Shown: positions 18,256 to 26,760 of the stretch, piece after piece
Layout: the number at the start of each line of letters is the position of its first letter
Position numbering within the stretch: the first letter of the stretch is position 1
Source of the DNA: Parapedobacter pyrenivorans
GTDB taxonomy: Bacteria; Bacteroidota; Bacteroidia; Sphingobacteriales; Sphingobacteriaceae
Direction: 5' to 3'
Assembly: GCF_014636865.1 (NCBI RefSeq)
Contig: NZ_BMER01000004.1
Location: 62,001-126,000, forward strand
DNA: 64,000 bases
Translations under genes and position numbers: made by a program
The notes under the pieces: generated by a model
What the model saw: the letters and a program-made list of their open reading frames with translations, nothing else
What the model was told of the DNA's origin: nothing
Databases searched by the model: none

Positions 18256-19200
18256 ATGGACGATTACAGACATATATTTATCGTTGGTTCGGGCGCTATC
18301 GGTAAAGCGCTTGCTGTTTTTCTTTCTCAAGCGGGCAGAAAAGTTACAATGATAAGAGGAAGCGTAGACAACGGTAGTACAACAACCCGCCGATTCGCTG
18401 TCGAAATGGAAAACGGCGCTATACGCGCGGCCGATGTGGAGGTTAGAACGATGAGTTCCCTTGCCGAGGTTAACGGTATCGTCGTTCTCGCAACCAAATC
18501 TTTCGGGAATGAGAAGCTGGCTCGTGCAATCAAATCAAAAATAGGCGACTCACCCATTGTACTCCTACAAAATGGCCTGGGTGTTGAGCAACCGTTTTTG
18601 GAGCATGGATACCAGCACGTGTACCGCTGTGTGCTCTTTGTAACAAGTCAGTCGATTGATGAAGTTTTGGTGCGGTTTAAACCGGTGGCAGCCTGCCCTG
18701 TGGGGATAGCACGCGGCGATAAAGCGCAACTCGATACGATCGTCGCCCATCTGAATACCCCTGATTTCGGATTTAAGCGTGAAGTACACATCCAGCCTAT
18801 CATTTGGAAAAAAGCGATCATCAATTGCGTGTTCAATTCGGTTTGCCCGTTATTGGAAACTGATAATGGCATCTTCCACAGAAATCCTGATGCGTTGAAA
18901 ATTGCCCGTAGCGTCATTGCCGAATGCGCAACTATTGCCCATGCAAAAGGGATAGCCATTCAGCCTGATGACGTAGAGCGTAGCCTGATTCAGATAAGCC
19001 GGTTGTCCGACGGACAAGCCATATCGACCTTACAAGATATACGGCGTAATAAAAGAACCGAAATAGAAACGTTAAACGCCGAAATAGTAAGGATAGCGGA
19101 GCAGATAAACAGGCCGGAAGCCGTTCGGGAAACAAGACTATTAGGTGAACTTACCAAAATCAAATCTGAGCTCGCGCTAAATTTGGTGTCCGCAAGTTAA
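18256..19200 (+). CDS. ketopantoate reductase-family (ApbA/PanE-like) oxidoreductase
   Basis: A 314-residue NAD(P)-dependent reductase: Rossmann motif IVGSGAIGKALAVFL (about 8-22), LLQNGLGVEQPFL near 102, and a C-terminal domain with KAIINCVFNSVCPLL and the family lysine. The ATG at 18256 follows the promoter; the open frame upstream is spurious. It is the first gene of a three-gene operon under the MocR box. Its substrate need not be ketopantoate; a related 2-keto acid is possible. Confidence 0.85.
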   Translation: MDDYRHIFIVGSGAIGKALAVFLSQAGRKVTMIRGSVDNGSTTTRRFAVEMENGAIRAADVEVRTMSSLAEVNGIVVLATKSFGNEKLARAIKSKIGDSPIVLLQNGLGVEQPFLEHGYQHVYRCVLFVTSQSIDEVLVRFKPVAACPVGIARGDKAQLDTIVAHLNTPDFGFKREVHIQPIIWKKAIINCVFNSVCPLLETDNGIFHRNPDALKIARSVIAECATIAHAKGIAIQPDDVERSLIQISRLSDGQAISTLQDIRRNKRTEIETLNAEIVRIAEQINRPEAVRETRLLGELTKIKSELALNLVSAS

Positions 19201-19236
19201 ATATTGATATAATTTAATAACCATAAAGTACTTGTA

Positions 19237-19980
19237 ATGAAAACAATATTAATCACAGGCGCCAGCCGAGGAATAGGGGCCGCTACGGCACTCCTTGCCG
19301 CGAGAAACGGTTATGCAGTAGCGGTAAATTATAAAAAGAACAAAGCAGCTGCCGACGATGTAGTTAGCCGGATTGTATCGCAAGGAGGAAAAGCCGTCGC
19401 CATGCAAGCAGATGTTTCCAGGCAAGATGAGATTGCTCGTTTATTTTCTGAAGTAGATAGGCATTTTGGAAAGCTCCATTGCCTCATCAACAACGCCGGA
19501 ATACTCGAACATCAAAAGAAATTTGTCGATTTAGATTATGAAAGAATGCAACGGATGTTTAACGCCAATGTAATGGGCCCGCTGCTATGCTGCCAAGAAG
19601 CCATTAAGCGGATGTCGCCAACCTATGGCGGTGAAGGCGGAACCATTGTCAATGTTTCCTCCATTGCTTCCCGGACAGGGGCACCATTTGAATACACCGA
19701 TTATGCGGCTACAAAAGGAGCGTTAGATACCATAACGATCGGGTTATCGAAAGAATTGGCGGAAGAGGGGATCCGAGTAAATGCCGTTCGCCCCGCCTTC
19801 ATCCATACCGACATCCACGCAGACGGCGGTGAGCCAGACCGGATTGATCGGATAAAGCATACTATTCCGCTTCAACGTGGCGGTTTGGCGGATGAGGTCG
19901 CAGAAGCGATTTTGTGGCTCGCATCGGATAAATCATCCTATTCGACAGGCATTTTTATTGATGTGACGGGTGGACGTTAA
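19237..19980 (+). CDS. SDR-family NAD(P)-dependent oxidoreductase
   Basis: A 247-residue short-chain dehydrogenase: TGASRGIG cofactor loop (about 7-14), NNAG (about 87-90), catalytic Ser in NVSSIAS and YAATK (Tyr and Lys). It starts 36 bases after the reductase gene in the same operon. Substrate unknown. Confidence 0.92.
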   Translation: MKTILITGASRGIGAATALLAARNGYAVAVNYKKNKAAADDVVSRIVSQGGKAVAMQADVSRQDEIARLFSEVDRHFGKLHCLINNAGILEHQKKFVDLDYERMQRMFNANVMGPLLCCQEAIKRMSPTYGGEGGTIVNVSSIASRTGAPFEYTDYAATKGALDTITIGLSKELAEEGIRVNAVRPAFIHTDIHADGGEPDRIDRIKHTIPLQRGGLADEVAEAILWLASDKSSYSTGIFIDVTGGR

Positions 19981-20012
19981 CTTTCCCGAATCAAGAAGTA
20001 AATAAAAAAGAT

Positions 20013-20576
20013 ATGAAAAATAAAGTCATCAATATTCCAAAACCACTATGGAAGTTACATGGAAAGCAAGCTTACAAACAGGATTTAATCATGACTTACC
20101 TCATTGCCGTAATCGTAATGTTGGTAAATTTAAAAACAGGCAATGGGTTGGTCTTATGGAAAGTGATCGTTGTGGCTATTCTGTCAATAGATATTGGCGG
20201 CGGGGTAGTCAGTAATTTCACAAGAGGCACGATAAATTACTATCAGGAATCGAAGCTTTCCCCTCATCTTTTTGTATGGTTTCATTTATTACAAACATTT
20301 GCCCTAGCTCTTATTTACACGGATTCCTCTTTTCCGATTTCATTAACCATGATAACAGCTATGATTGGTGCAAGTGTCGCGATAGTATTCCATAAAACAG
20401 TTATGCAAAGGCAAATCAGTGTGTTTTTCTTTGCGTTAGTAGCGTTAATGTTAAGCCTCTTTCCCGAAATCCCTATCCCGGCCAATACGTTAACGTTGTT
20501 GATGTCATTCAAACTGCTGGTGGGATTTTCAAGTCACTACGGCAAGTACGCAACGACTTTAATCGAAAACACATGA
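20013..20576 (+). CDS. multi-pass membrane protein of unknown family
   Basis: A 187-residue protein with about five hydrophobic segments (DLIMTYLIAVIVMLVNL, VIVVAILSIDIGGGVVSNF, and others). It starts 32 bases after the SDR gene and ends the MocR-linked operon. No family recognised. A transport or vitamin-related role would be a guess from context only. Confidence 0.7.
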   Translation: MKNKVINIPKPLWKLHGKQAYKQDLIMTYLIAVIVMLVNLKTGNGLVLWKVIVVAILSIDIGGGVVSNFTRGTINYYQESKLSPHLFVWFHLLQTFALALIYTDSSFPISLTMITAMIGASVAIVFHKTVMQRQISVFFFALVALMLSLFPEIPIPANTLTLLMSFKLLVGFSSHYGKYATTLIENT

Positions 20577-20584
20577 TTAATCTA

Positions 20585-20705
20585 TAAGCCAATAGGCCTA
20601 AGAAAAACTTTTTCTCGTCTTCGGGCATTTGCTGCCTGCGGCTTCGGATGTGCAGGGTAGGGCCGCCGCTTATACCGCTGCCGAGCAAAAGGGTGCCACG
20701 GTGTA
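20585..20705 (+). repeat. truncated copy of leader-box/small-gene repeat
   Basis: It starts with the box TAAGCCAATAGGCCTAA (20585-20601), then jumps straight to the middle of the small-protein signal peptide (TTTTTCTCGTCTTCGGGC) and ends at GGTGCCACGGTGTA. Compared with the copy at 38129 it has lost about 100 bases, including the start codon, and its 3' half. Confidence 0.75.
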
Positions 20706-20856
20706 ACGGTTGCTGCGTTTTTGTCCCATATACCCCACCAATTCGTCCTATTTACACGGCAAAAACGCCTTTGCAAAATAGTAGTTTTGGACAAGCAGTT
20801 TAGGGTGAGTCATCCGTACATCAGTATCGTAATACACGCAGATTAAATTAATCGTT

Positions 20857-21252
20857 ATGAAACCGAAAATGATTTGGGCGAATTTAGCCGTAAGCGATTT
20901 GGAGCGGACCACGAGATTCTATACCAAATTGGGGTTCAAGTCCAACGGTGCCTCCAAAGAGCTGACCAGCTTTTTTGTCGGCAAGGCTGATTTTGTGATC
21001 CACTTTTTCTTGAAGAGCGTCCTTGCAACCAACCTCAAAATTGAAATAGCCAATGCACGAGAAGTAGCGGAGGTTGTATTCACATTTTCCGCTGAAAGTA
21101 AAACGCAGGTGGATAGCTGGGCACAGGAGGTTGAAGAGGCGGGCGGGCACATCGTTTCCAGGCCAGAGGAATTTGGAGAAGGATATTATGGTTTTCTCTT
21201 TGCCGACCCGGATGGCCACCGGTTCAACGTCTTTTACATGGAAGGTCTTTAA
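20857..21252 (+). CDS. VOC-family (glyoxalase/bleomycin-resistance fold) protein
   Basis: A 131-residue protein with the paired beta-alpha-beta pattern: MIWANLAVSDLERTTRFYTK at the N-terminus and FADPDGHRFNVFYME at the C-terminus (metal or substrate site). No specific substrate. The DUF1801 gene follows after 12 bases. Confidence 0.85.
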   Translation: MKPKMIWANLAVSDLERTTRFYTKLGFKSNGASKELTSFFVGKADFVIHFFLKSVLATNLKIEIANAREVAEVVFTFSAESKTQVDSWAQEVEEAGGHIVSRPEEFGEGYYGFLFADPDGHRFNVFYMEGL

Positions 21253-21264
21253 ACATAATCTGCC

Positions 21265-21639
21265 ATGTCTCCTTCGAAATCGAAAACAGTCGACGAATAC
21301 ATCCAGGCGGCGCCCGAACATGCTCGGAAAAAGCTGAACGAACTCCGATCCCTGTTGAAGTCGGTCGCCCCCAACGCGTCGGAAGGCCTGAAATGGGGTC
21401 AGCCGGTCTTGATGGAAAGGCGGATTCTTTTTTCGTATGCCGCTTTCAAAAACCACCTGACCTGGATGCCAACGGGTCCGGCAATAATCCCCTTTAGTGA
21501 AGAATTATCGACGTTCAAAACCGGTAAGGACACCATCCAGTTTCCCTATGACCGGCCGCTGCCTACAGAACTGATCAAAAAGATCGCTACGTTCCGATAC
21601 CGGGATGTGATAGAAAACGACGCCCGGTGGATGTATTGA
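21265..21639 (+). CDS. DUF1801 (YdhG-like) domain protein
   Basis: A 124-residue protein: VDEYIQAAPEHARKKLNEL, ASEGLKWGQPVLM and ILFSYAAFKNHLTWMP match DUF1801, sometimes annotated as an iron chaperone with a frataxin-like fold. It is in an operon with the VOC gene. Its stop codon touches the end of the convergent RelE/ParE toxin gene. Confidence 0.82.
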   Translation: MSPSKSKTVDEYIQAAPEHARKKLNELRSLLKSVAPNASEGLKWGQPVLMERRILFSYAAFKNHLTWMPTGPAIIPFSEELSTFKTGKDTIQFPYDRPLPTELIKKIATFRYRDVIENDARWMY

Positions 21640-21981
21640 CTACAAATCCAACGCCCTGATGATTTTTACAACATCCTCCTTCTTAATGGATGCTTCCTCA
21701 GATTTATCGAAGATGGTGATTAAGTAAATGTCGGTACCGTCTTCTGCTTCTTTGACCAGATAGGTAATCACCCTGAATCCACCGCTTTTTCCTGTGCCTT
21801 TCGACGCATCGGCTACCCGTACCTTATAAATGTTGGCGCCATAGCTGTTTCCCATCTGCGGGTTTTCGAGCAAATTACCTTCCAAGGCAGCGAGGCTTTC
21901 GCCAAGTGTCTTGTATTTTTTAAGCAGTCGTTTTGCTTTTTTGTAGAAATAAGGAGTTAGGTGTATTTTATTGTTTGTCAT
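21640..21981 (-). CDS. RelE/ParE-family toxin
   Basis: About 113 residues from the ATG at 21981 (MTNNKIHLTPYFYKKAKRLL). GNSYGANIYKVRVADAS, GGFRVITYLV and IYLITIFDKSEEASI are the core strands of RelE/ParE ribonuclease or gyrase toxins. The gene overlaps the upstream antitoxin by 14 bases. A longer open frame to 22023 exists, but it lies wholly inside the antitoxin gene. Confidence 0.85.
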   Translation of the reverse strand: MTNNKIHLTPYFYKKAKRLLKKYKTLGESLAALEGNLLENPQMGNSYGANIYKVRVADASKGTGKSGGFRVITYLVKEAEDGTDIYLITIFDKSEEASIKKEDVVKIIRALDL

Positions 21982-22192
21982 GTAGTAGGTCAGCCATGGT
22001 GTAGGATTTGGTTTTTCCCGCACGTATCTGCTTTACCTCGCTTAAACCTTGTTCTATTTCCTTCAACAGCACTTCTTTCTTGGAGTCTGATGATTCCCGT
22101 TTCACGGAAATCACCTCGCCGCCAAGTTCCTTCACAAACTCGGTGATGCGTGATTTAGCGTTTTGCGGAATTTTGATGGTTAATAGAGCCAT
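21968..22192 (-). CDS. antitoxin of RelE/ParE pair
   Basis: A 74-residue protein with a short strand (ALLTIKIP) and two helices, ending in a charged toxin-binding tail. It precedes and overlaps the toxin. A promoter of perfect form ends 5 bases before the ATG, so the message is probably leaderless. Confidence 0.8.
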   Translation of the reverse strand: MALLTIKIPQNAKSRITEFVKELGGEVISVKRESSDSKKEVLLKEIEQGLSEVKQIRAGKTKSYTMADLLHDKQ

Positions 22193-22196
22193 AGCA

Positions 22197-22228
22197 CAAA
22201 GTTATTGAATATTATCTTTATTGGCAAA
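22197..22228 (-). promoter_or_regulatory. promoter of the RelE/ParE operon
   Basis: On the minus strand, TTTG (22228-22225), a 20-base spacer and TAACTTTG (22204-22197), a full match to the Bacteroidota consensus. The ATG is at 22192. The 390 bases between this promoter and the gene at 22620 hold no other feature I can support. Confidence 0.72.
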
Positions 22229-22619
22229 TGCAGTAGTGCCACTATGGAGTAACGACCGGAAACATATTTACCCAACGGAGGAATATTTCCGAACCGAAGG
22301 AAAGATAACGAGAACGGACTGTGTTATGTTTTCAGTTTTTTCGTATGTTTGCAGCCATGGAGTATTCAAAATATACAACACACATGGCCAAACCCTGGGT
22401 GGCCTAGTCTGGGCGTTACTTTAGCGCACTTTTTTTGTAGAGTCAATTTCCTAATTGCTCTTCCTCTTTTTATGTAGTCCAATACGAATAACTATTAAAA
22501 TTTCATGGAAAATCAAAAATGACTGCAGACCACTTTGCGTTGTCGGGATGCATCTTCCGTTATTGGATTTTTGCAGTCGTATTCACTTAACGTAATCATT
22601 TACAACTAAGAATTTAAAA

Positions 22620-23504
22620 ATGACAATTAAAGATATTCAAATACTTGCCGAAGCGCATGGATTGCTACTTACGGACGAAATGAGCTTCAACGAGATGGGC
22701 ATTGATTTCAAGGTCGGTTTTGCCAAGGATCACGATGGCCAACAATGGTTGCTCCGGATTCCCCGACGGAACGATTTGGGCGATCAGATCGAAAAGGAAA
22801 AGCTTATCCTCAGTCTGGTGAAAAAGCACTTGTCCGTGCAGGTGCCGGATTGGAAAATAGCCACTTCAACACTGGTTGCTTATCCACTCCTAAAAGACAA
22901 GCCGGCGTTATCGTTTCATGAAAAAACTTACGAAGTGACCTGGAATATGGACGAGCACAGTCCGAATTACGGCCCATCGCTGGCCAAAGCGTTAGTTGAG
23001 CTGCACGGCATTCCAGCGGATGATGTGCTTGAAAAGGGGTTGAAAATCATGAAACCAGCCGATCTACGACCGGAGATTGCAGCGCGACTGCAATTGGTCA
23101 AATCGGAGTTGGGTATCAGCGAGGAGTTGGAAAATCGCTATCAGAAGTGGTTGGACAATGATGTGCTCTGGCCGGATTTCACCGCGTTCATCCACGGCGA
23201 TTTGTATGCAGGCCACGTGATGGCCAATCCGGAAGGCGTCGTTTCAGGAATAATCGATTGGTCTACCGGACACGTTAGCGACCTTTCTCAGGACTTTTCG
23301 GGGCATATGACTGTATTTGGAGAAAAAGGGCTGAAGGAACTTATAAGCGAATACGAAAAGCAAGGAGGTAGGGTTTGGAACCGGTTGTATGAACAGGCCG
23401 TAGAACGTGCGGCAGCTGCACCGTTAGCCTATGGTTTTTTTGCCGTAGAAACGCAGGATGAAAACCATATTACTGCTGCAAAGAACCAACTAGGGGTCGG
23501 ATAG
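22620..23504 (+). CDS. mph: macrolide 2'-phosphotransferase-like enzyme
   Basis: A 294-residue aminoglycoside/macrolide kinase-fold protein. LLRIPRRNDL resembles the N-lobe of Mph enzymes, FIHGDLYAGHVM carries the catalytic HGD (192-194) and IIDWSTGHVSDLSQDF the metal-binding DW (213-214). Length agrees with Mph family members. They phosphorylate macrolides at the 2'-hydroxyl and inactivate them. It is likely chromosomal and intrinsic; whether it confers resistance cannot be told from sequence. Confidence 0.85.
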   Translation: MTIKDIQILAEAHGLLLTDEMSFNEMGIDFKVGFAKDHDGQQWLLRIPRRNDLGDQIEKEKLILSLVKKHLSVQVPDWKIATSTLVAYPLLKDKPALSFHEKTYEVTWNMDEHSPNYGPSLAKALVELHGIPADDVLEKGLKIMKPADLRPEIAARLQLVKSELGISEELENRYQKWLDNDVLWPDFTAFIHGDLYAGHVMANPEGVVSGIIDWSTGHVSDLSQDFSGHMTVFGEKGLKELISEYEKQGGRVWNRLYEQAVERAAAAPLAYGFFAVETQDENHITAAKNQLGVG

Positions 23505-23527
23505 CGACGGATAAGGGGTTGTTTCAA

Positions 23528-23576
23528 AGAGGCCGTTTCCTATGTTTGTTGTAAGCAAATGTAGGAGACGGCCTCT
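23528..23576 (+). terminator. terminator hairpin after the mph-like gene
   Basis: A 21-base stem, from AGAGGCCGTTTCC to GGAGACGGCCTCT, with three mismatches and a short loop, followed by TTTTA. It starts 23 bases after the stop codon. Confidence 0.72.
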
Positions 23577-23610
23577 TTTAGGAACGGATTCGCACCGAAA
23601 AAGTCACATC

Positions 23611-23780
23611 AATTAGGGAATGAGTCATTTGAGGGGCGTGTTTCCAAAGCATTGCAACTAATCGTCATTTATGAAAATTATACAGCCCATGAAATTGGTG
23701 TCGTCGCTAAACTATTTAAAAGCGATCGTGATACATATCGTATGGGAGTTATAGCCGGTACATTGATGCTTTTGAAATGA
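23611..23780 (+). pseudogene. remnant of an AlbA_2-type ATPase gene (C-terminal piece)
   Basis: In one frame, 23673-23780 reads ENYTAHEIGVVAKLFKSDR then DTYRMGVIAGT before a stop. This matches NYTAHEIGIIANLFKNKDD then TNRMGAIVDTFG near the C-terminus of the intact protein at 40794-42506. The upstream part to 23611 is open but not clearly alike. Only this fragment survives. Confidence 0.62.
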
Positions 23781-23938
23781 CGGATGTCGGTCGATCCATC
23801 GGGCGGTATGACTCATACAAGTCCAAGTAGTTACTGGGAAATGAGCTAACTTTAACTGTCAGCAATATGGAAATATATAAAAAAAGCCATCTGTTTTCCC
23901 AGATGGCCCCTTCTATTTATACATCTACTCGATATAAA

Positions 23939-24409
23939 TTATGCCAATTCGTGGCTTTCTCTTTCAATTAGCCTCAACGCCTCCTCTGCCTGATACTCGG
24001 TCAATCCCACAGACCCGCTTGTTAGTAACAGCCTGTTTTTCAAAAACTGTGGCAATTCATTCAAAGACTTGTCGTCGTCTATTATGATGAAATTATCATG
24101 AAAAGGGTTTGTGTTAAACCACTTCACCAATTCATCTCTCCTGTTTAGCTGCAAAGTGTTCTCAGGGAGACGTTTGATGCTATTTACACTGATACCTCTC
24201 TTCTTAAAAATGCCTCGCCATTCCTTTGGCGTATACCTGGACTTGTGCGATGTGGTCAATACAATGCCTGCGCCCGTTGAAGAAATAATCTTCTGGAGGG
24301 CTTCAGTAGCCTTAGGACCAAACGCCGGAAAGCCGTCATCTAAGATTTCGGGTCTTCTCCAGGAGTTGGCAGGAACCATTACACCATCTATGTCCAAATA
24401 CAACAACAT
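23939..24409 (-). CDS. HAD-like phosphatase/hydrolase of the RNA-repair-associated (HAD_SAK) type
   Basis: A 156-residue protein. YLDIDGVM gives the HAD nucleophile pair D6/D8, GIVLTTSHKSRYTPKEW the second motif and FIIIDDDKSLNEL the acidic end motif. The short cap-less form resembles HAD domains found with RNA-repair proteins. It lies 17 bases after the ParB-like gene and is likely transcribed with it. Confidence 0.75.
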   Translation of the reverse strand: MLLYLDIDGVMVPANSWRRPEILDDGFPAFGPKATEALQKIISSTGAGIVLTTSHKSRYTPKEWRGIFKKRGISVNSIKRLPENTLQLNRRDELVKWFNTNPFHDNFIIIDDDKSLNELPQFLKNRLLLTSGSVGLTEYQAEEALRLIERESHELA

Positions 24410-24426
24410 TATGCAAATTTAAAGAA

Positions 24427-24810
24427 TTATTTTGTCATTTCAATTATTTTTTCTATGGGCAGGTTATTGAACTTGGCATCTATCTGGTTTAGATACCTAA
24501 TCTTATCCTCCGTATCCCACTCCTCCAATAGGAAATCCACTTCTCTCCAGCTATACTCCACAGATGCCGAAGTTTTAACACTCGGTACCGTACCTATCTC
24601 GATGCCTGCAAAAAGCGAACTTACATAACGATGATGGCCGTCAATCAACAGGTTATCGCACACCTTGATGTGTTCAAACAGTATACCATTCACCATCTTT
24701 TTATATATCCTGTTTATAATAGGAAGGCATAATTTATCATGGGTAGGGCTGTATTTGACTTGATTGCTTTTGAAAAATGCTGAAAGGTCCGCTTTTGTTA
24801 TTTCTTTCAT
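24427..24810 (-). CDS. ParB/sulfiredoxin-like domain protein
   Basis: About 127 residues from the ATG at 24810. IKVCDNLLIDGHHRYVSSLFAG is the DGHHR signature of the ParB N-terminal fold, which binds CTP or acts as a nuclease. The open frame continues to 24888, but the minus-strand promoter at 24886-24893 would start RNA near 24881, so the downstream start is favoured. Its partner is the HAD gene. Confidence 0.68.
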   Translation of the reverse strand: MKEITKADLSAFFKSNQVKYSPTHDKLCLPIINRIYKKMVNGILFEHIKVCDNLLIDGHHRYVSSLFAGIEIGTVPSVKTSASVEYSWREVDFLLEEWDTEDKIRYLNQIDAKFNNLPIEKIIEMTK

Positions 24811-24880
24811 TATGATGGAATAGGTTGCTGTTTCGTTGGGGTATTTATCTTCTACTATTGTCGGGTTCGTAATAAATGAT

Positions 24881-25157
24881 GCTAACAAATGTAGTAAACG
24901 CAGTGCTGACTTACAAATAATTTTTAATCCAAACCCACCAACCTTCCGGTTTCCCGTAATGTCCTCACCATTCCAGCGGTTACCTTTGGGTAATCAAAAT
25001 TTGTAATTCTCAATCCGATGTTTTACCTTGCATGTTATAACTGCCATTATAAGCCAATAGGCCTAAGAAAAACAATTGATAAATCAATAATACCATATAA
25101 TCAATAACCGAATTCACTAATCACTAACCGTTAATCAAGAAACCAACACCAACCATC
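24881..25157. repeat. leader-A repeat with bidirectional promoters
   Basis: The left edge GCTAACAAATGTAGTAAAC is shared with 38129. Leftward promoter: TTTG (24917-24914), 20 bases, TACATTTG (24893-24886), facing the ParB/HAD pair. Rightward promoter: TTTG (25000-25003), 20 bases, TACCTTGC (25024-25031). Then come the leader box TAAGCCAATAGGCCTAA (25050-25066) and a conserved AT-rich leader up to the ATG at 25158. Confidence 0.78.
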
Positions 25158-25352
25158 ATGCGTACGCGTATCCTTTACCTTTTTCTCGTCTTCGGGCTTT
25201 TGCTGCCCGCGGCTTCGGATGTGCAGGGTAGGACCGCCGCTTATACCGCCACCGAGCAGAAGGATGCCACGGTGTACATCACCAAACCGGGGAGAGTTAC
25301 CACATCGGATCATACTTCTATTGCTATTTTTCCTACAGCTACCTTCGTATAA
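25158..25352 (+). pseudogene. decayed small secreted protein gene (repeat family copy)
   Basis: It begins intact (MRTRILYLFLVFGLLLPAAS, a signal peptide), continues to DATVYITK, then loses the family reading frame at ACCAAACCGGGGAGAG. The Cys-containing end seen at 34923-35159 is missing. The result would be a 64-residue exported stub. Confidence 0.75.
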
Positions 25353-25359
25353 CCAACGG

Positions 25360-25526
25360 AAAAACGTTCATGAGAAATATTACAACCCTTAATTTGGTGC
25401 ATGCATTTGCAAAAATGAAGACCATGTTGTAATTTGCATTGCACTACGACCAGTGTAAGCCAATAGGCCTGATTAAAATAACGAAAAGAGAAAAATTAGC
25501 TATCATCACTAAAACCGTCAACCGTC
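25360..25526 (+). repeat. leader-B repeat in front of DUF2167 gene
   Basis: Promoter TTTG (25406-25409), 20 bases, TAATTTGC (25430-25437), then the leader box TAAGCCAATAGGCCTGA (25456-25472) and AGCTATCATCACTAAAACC. The leader continues into the first codons of DUF2167, whose CGTATCCTTTACCTTTT is also the start of the small-gene family. Confidence 0.75.
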
Positions 25527-26447
25527 ATGCTTAAACGTATCCTTTACCTTTTCTTTACCTTTACCCTGCTATCTGTTAATACACACGCGCAGGAAGTAAC
25601 CGAAGAAGATTACACCCATCAACTCGATTCAATAGAGCAGCTGTTCACCTATCGGCACGATACGGTTGAGCTGGCCAACGGAATCGGGAGAATTATCGTG
25701 CCGGATGGATTCAGATACCTCGATGCCGACCAATCGGAGAAAGTCCTGGTCGAGCTGTGGGGCAACCCCTGGTACGAAGGCATGACGCTCGGCATGATCC
25801 TTCCCGAAAATCAGGGTGTAATGAGCGACAGTGGCTACGTCTTCAACATCGAATATAATGAGATCGGTTATGTGAAAGATGGTGATGCCGGCGATATCGA
25901 TTACGATGATTTGCTTAAGGACATGCAGGACGAAACAGCCGCTGGCAACAAACAGCGTACTGATGCGGGCTATGAGCCCATATCCATCATCGGCTGGGCT
26001 GCATCCCCTTTTTATGATAAGGACCGCAAGATCCTCCACTGGGCCAAGGAAGTCCAGTTCGGCGACAACCCGGAGCATACGCTCAATTACAACGTCAGAG
26101 TACTGGGCCGCAAAGGCGTGCTGGTGCTCAATGCCGTCGGCAGCATGTCCAGCTACGGGCAGGTGGAGCAGGATCTGGCCCATGTGCTCAATATTGTGCA
26201 GTTCAACGACGGGTATCGGTACGGCGACTTCAACCCATCGGTTGACGAGGTTGCCAGTTGGACCATTGGTGGTTTGGTAGCGGGCAAGGTATTGGCCAAG
26301 GCCGGTTTCTTTGCCGTTATATTGAAATTCTGGAAGTTCATAGCCATTGGGGTGGTTGCGTTGGTGCGTATTTTTTGGTCGAGGATCCGGGGCAAGAAAG
26401 CCAACGATGGGGGAGAAGGAACCGCTATTCCAGAGCAATTGACTTAA
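25527..26447 (+). CDS. DUF2167 membrane protein
   Basis: A 306-residue exported membrane protein. The signal peptide MLKRILYLFFTFTLLSVNTHA is followed by a periplasmic domain with GRIIVPDGFRYLDADQSEKV, LVELWGNPWYEGMTLGMI, IGWAASPFYDKDRKILHWAK and NVRVLGRKGVLVLN, all DUF2167 landmarks, and a C-terminal hydrophobic segment (about 255-285). Function unknown. It is expressed from a leader-B repeat whose start region and signal peptide resemble those of the decayed small genes. Confidence 0.87.
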   Translation: MLKRILYLFFTFTLLSVNTHAQEVTEEDYTHQLDSIEQLFTYRHDTVELANGIGRIIVPDGFRYLDADQSEKVLVELWGNPWYEGMTLGMILPENQGVMSDSGYVFNIEYNEIGYVKDGDAGDIDYDDLLKDMQDETAAGNKQRTDAGYEPISIIGWAASPFYDKDRKILHWAKEVQFGDNPEHTLNYNVRVLGRKGVLVLNAVGSMSSYGQVEQDLAHVLNIVQFNDGYRYGDFNPSVDEVASWTIGGLVAGKVLAKAGFFAVILKFWKFIAIGVVALVRIFWSRIRGKKANDGGEGTAIPEQLT

Positions 26448-26493
26448 TAGCGAAGGCGATATTATCACGCTGACCATATATCTCGAAACCTAA

Positions 26494-26712
26494 ATGTACA
26501 CAAGATCAACCTACATATTTCTTCTATTTCTTTGCACGGCATCCCTGGTGTGGGCACAGCAGCGTCCCCAGTATACCCAGTACATCTTCAATGGATTTTT
26601 GATGAATCCTGCCGTGGCGGGCATTGAGCGCTATGTCGATGTGAAGCTTCGGCTGCTCCAGCGATTCAGCGAAGACGTTGACTATCGGGTATTATCGGCA
26701 AGCCTCTTCTAA
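26494..26712 (+). pseudogene. truncated PorP/SprF gene
   Basis: The first about 52 codons (signal peptide, then QRPQYTQYIFNGFLMNPAVA) match the intact gene at 30529 with long identical DNA. After GATGTGAAGCTT the sequence departs and stops 20 codons later. It is a recombination or deletion product lacking nearly the whole beta-barrel. Confidence 0.85.
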
Positions 26713-26760
26713 AAAAACCAAACTTGCAAAGTTGCTTTATATAGGGTAACTTGGGCCCTT

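Noticed and set aside
22221-22424. 67-residue ORF before the mph-like gene
   Set aside because: It overlaps the toxin-antitoxin promoter region and lacks a promoter or ribosome-site support.
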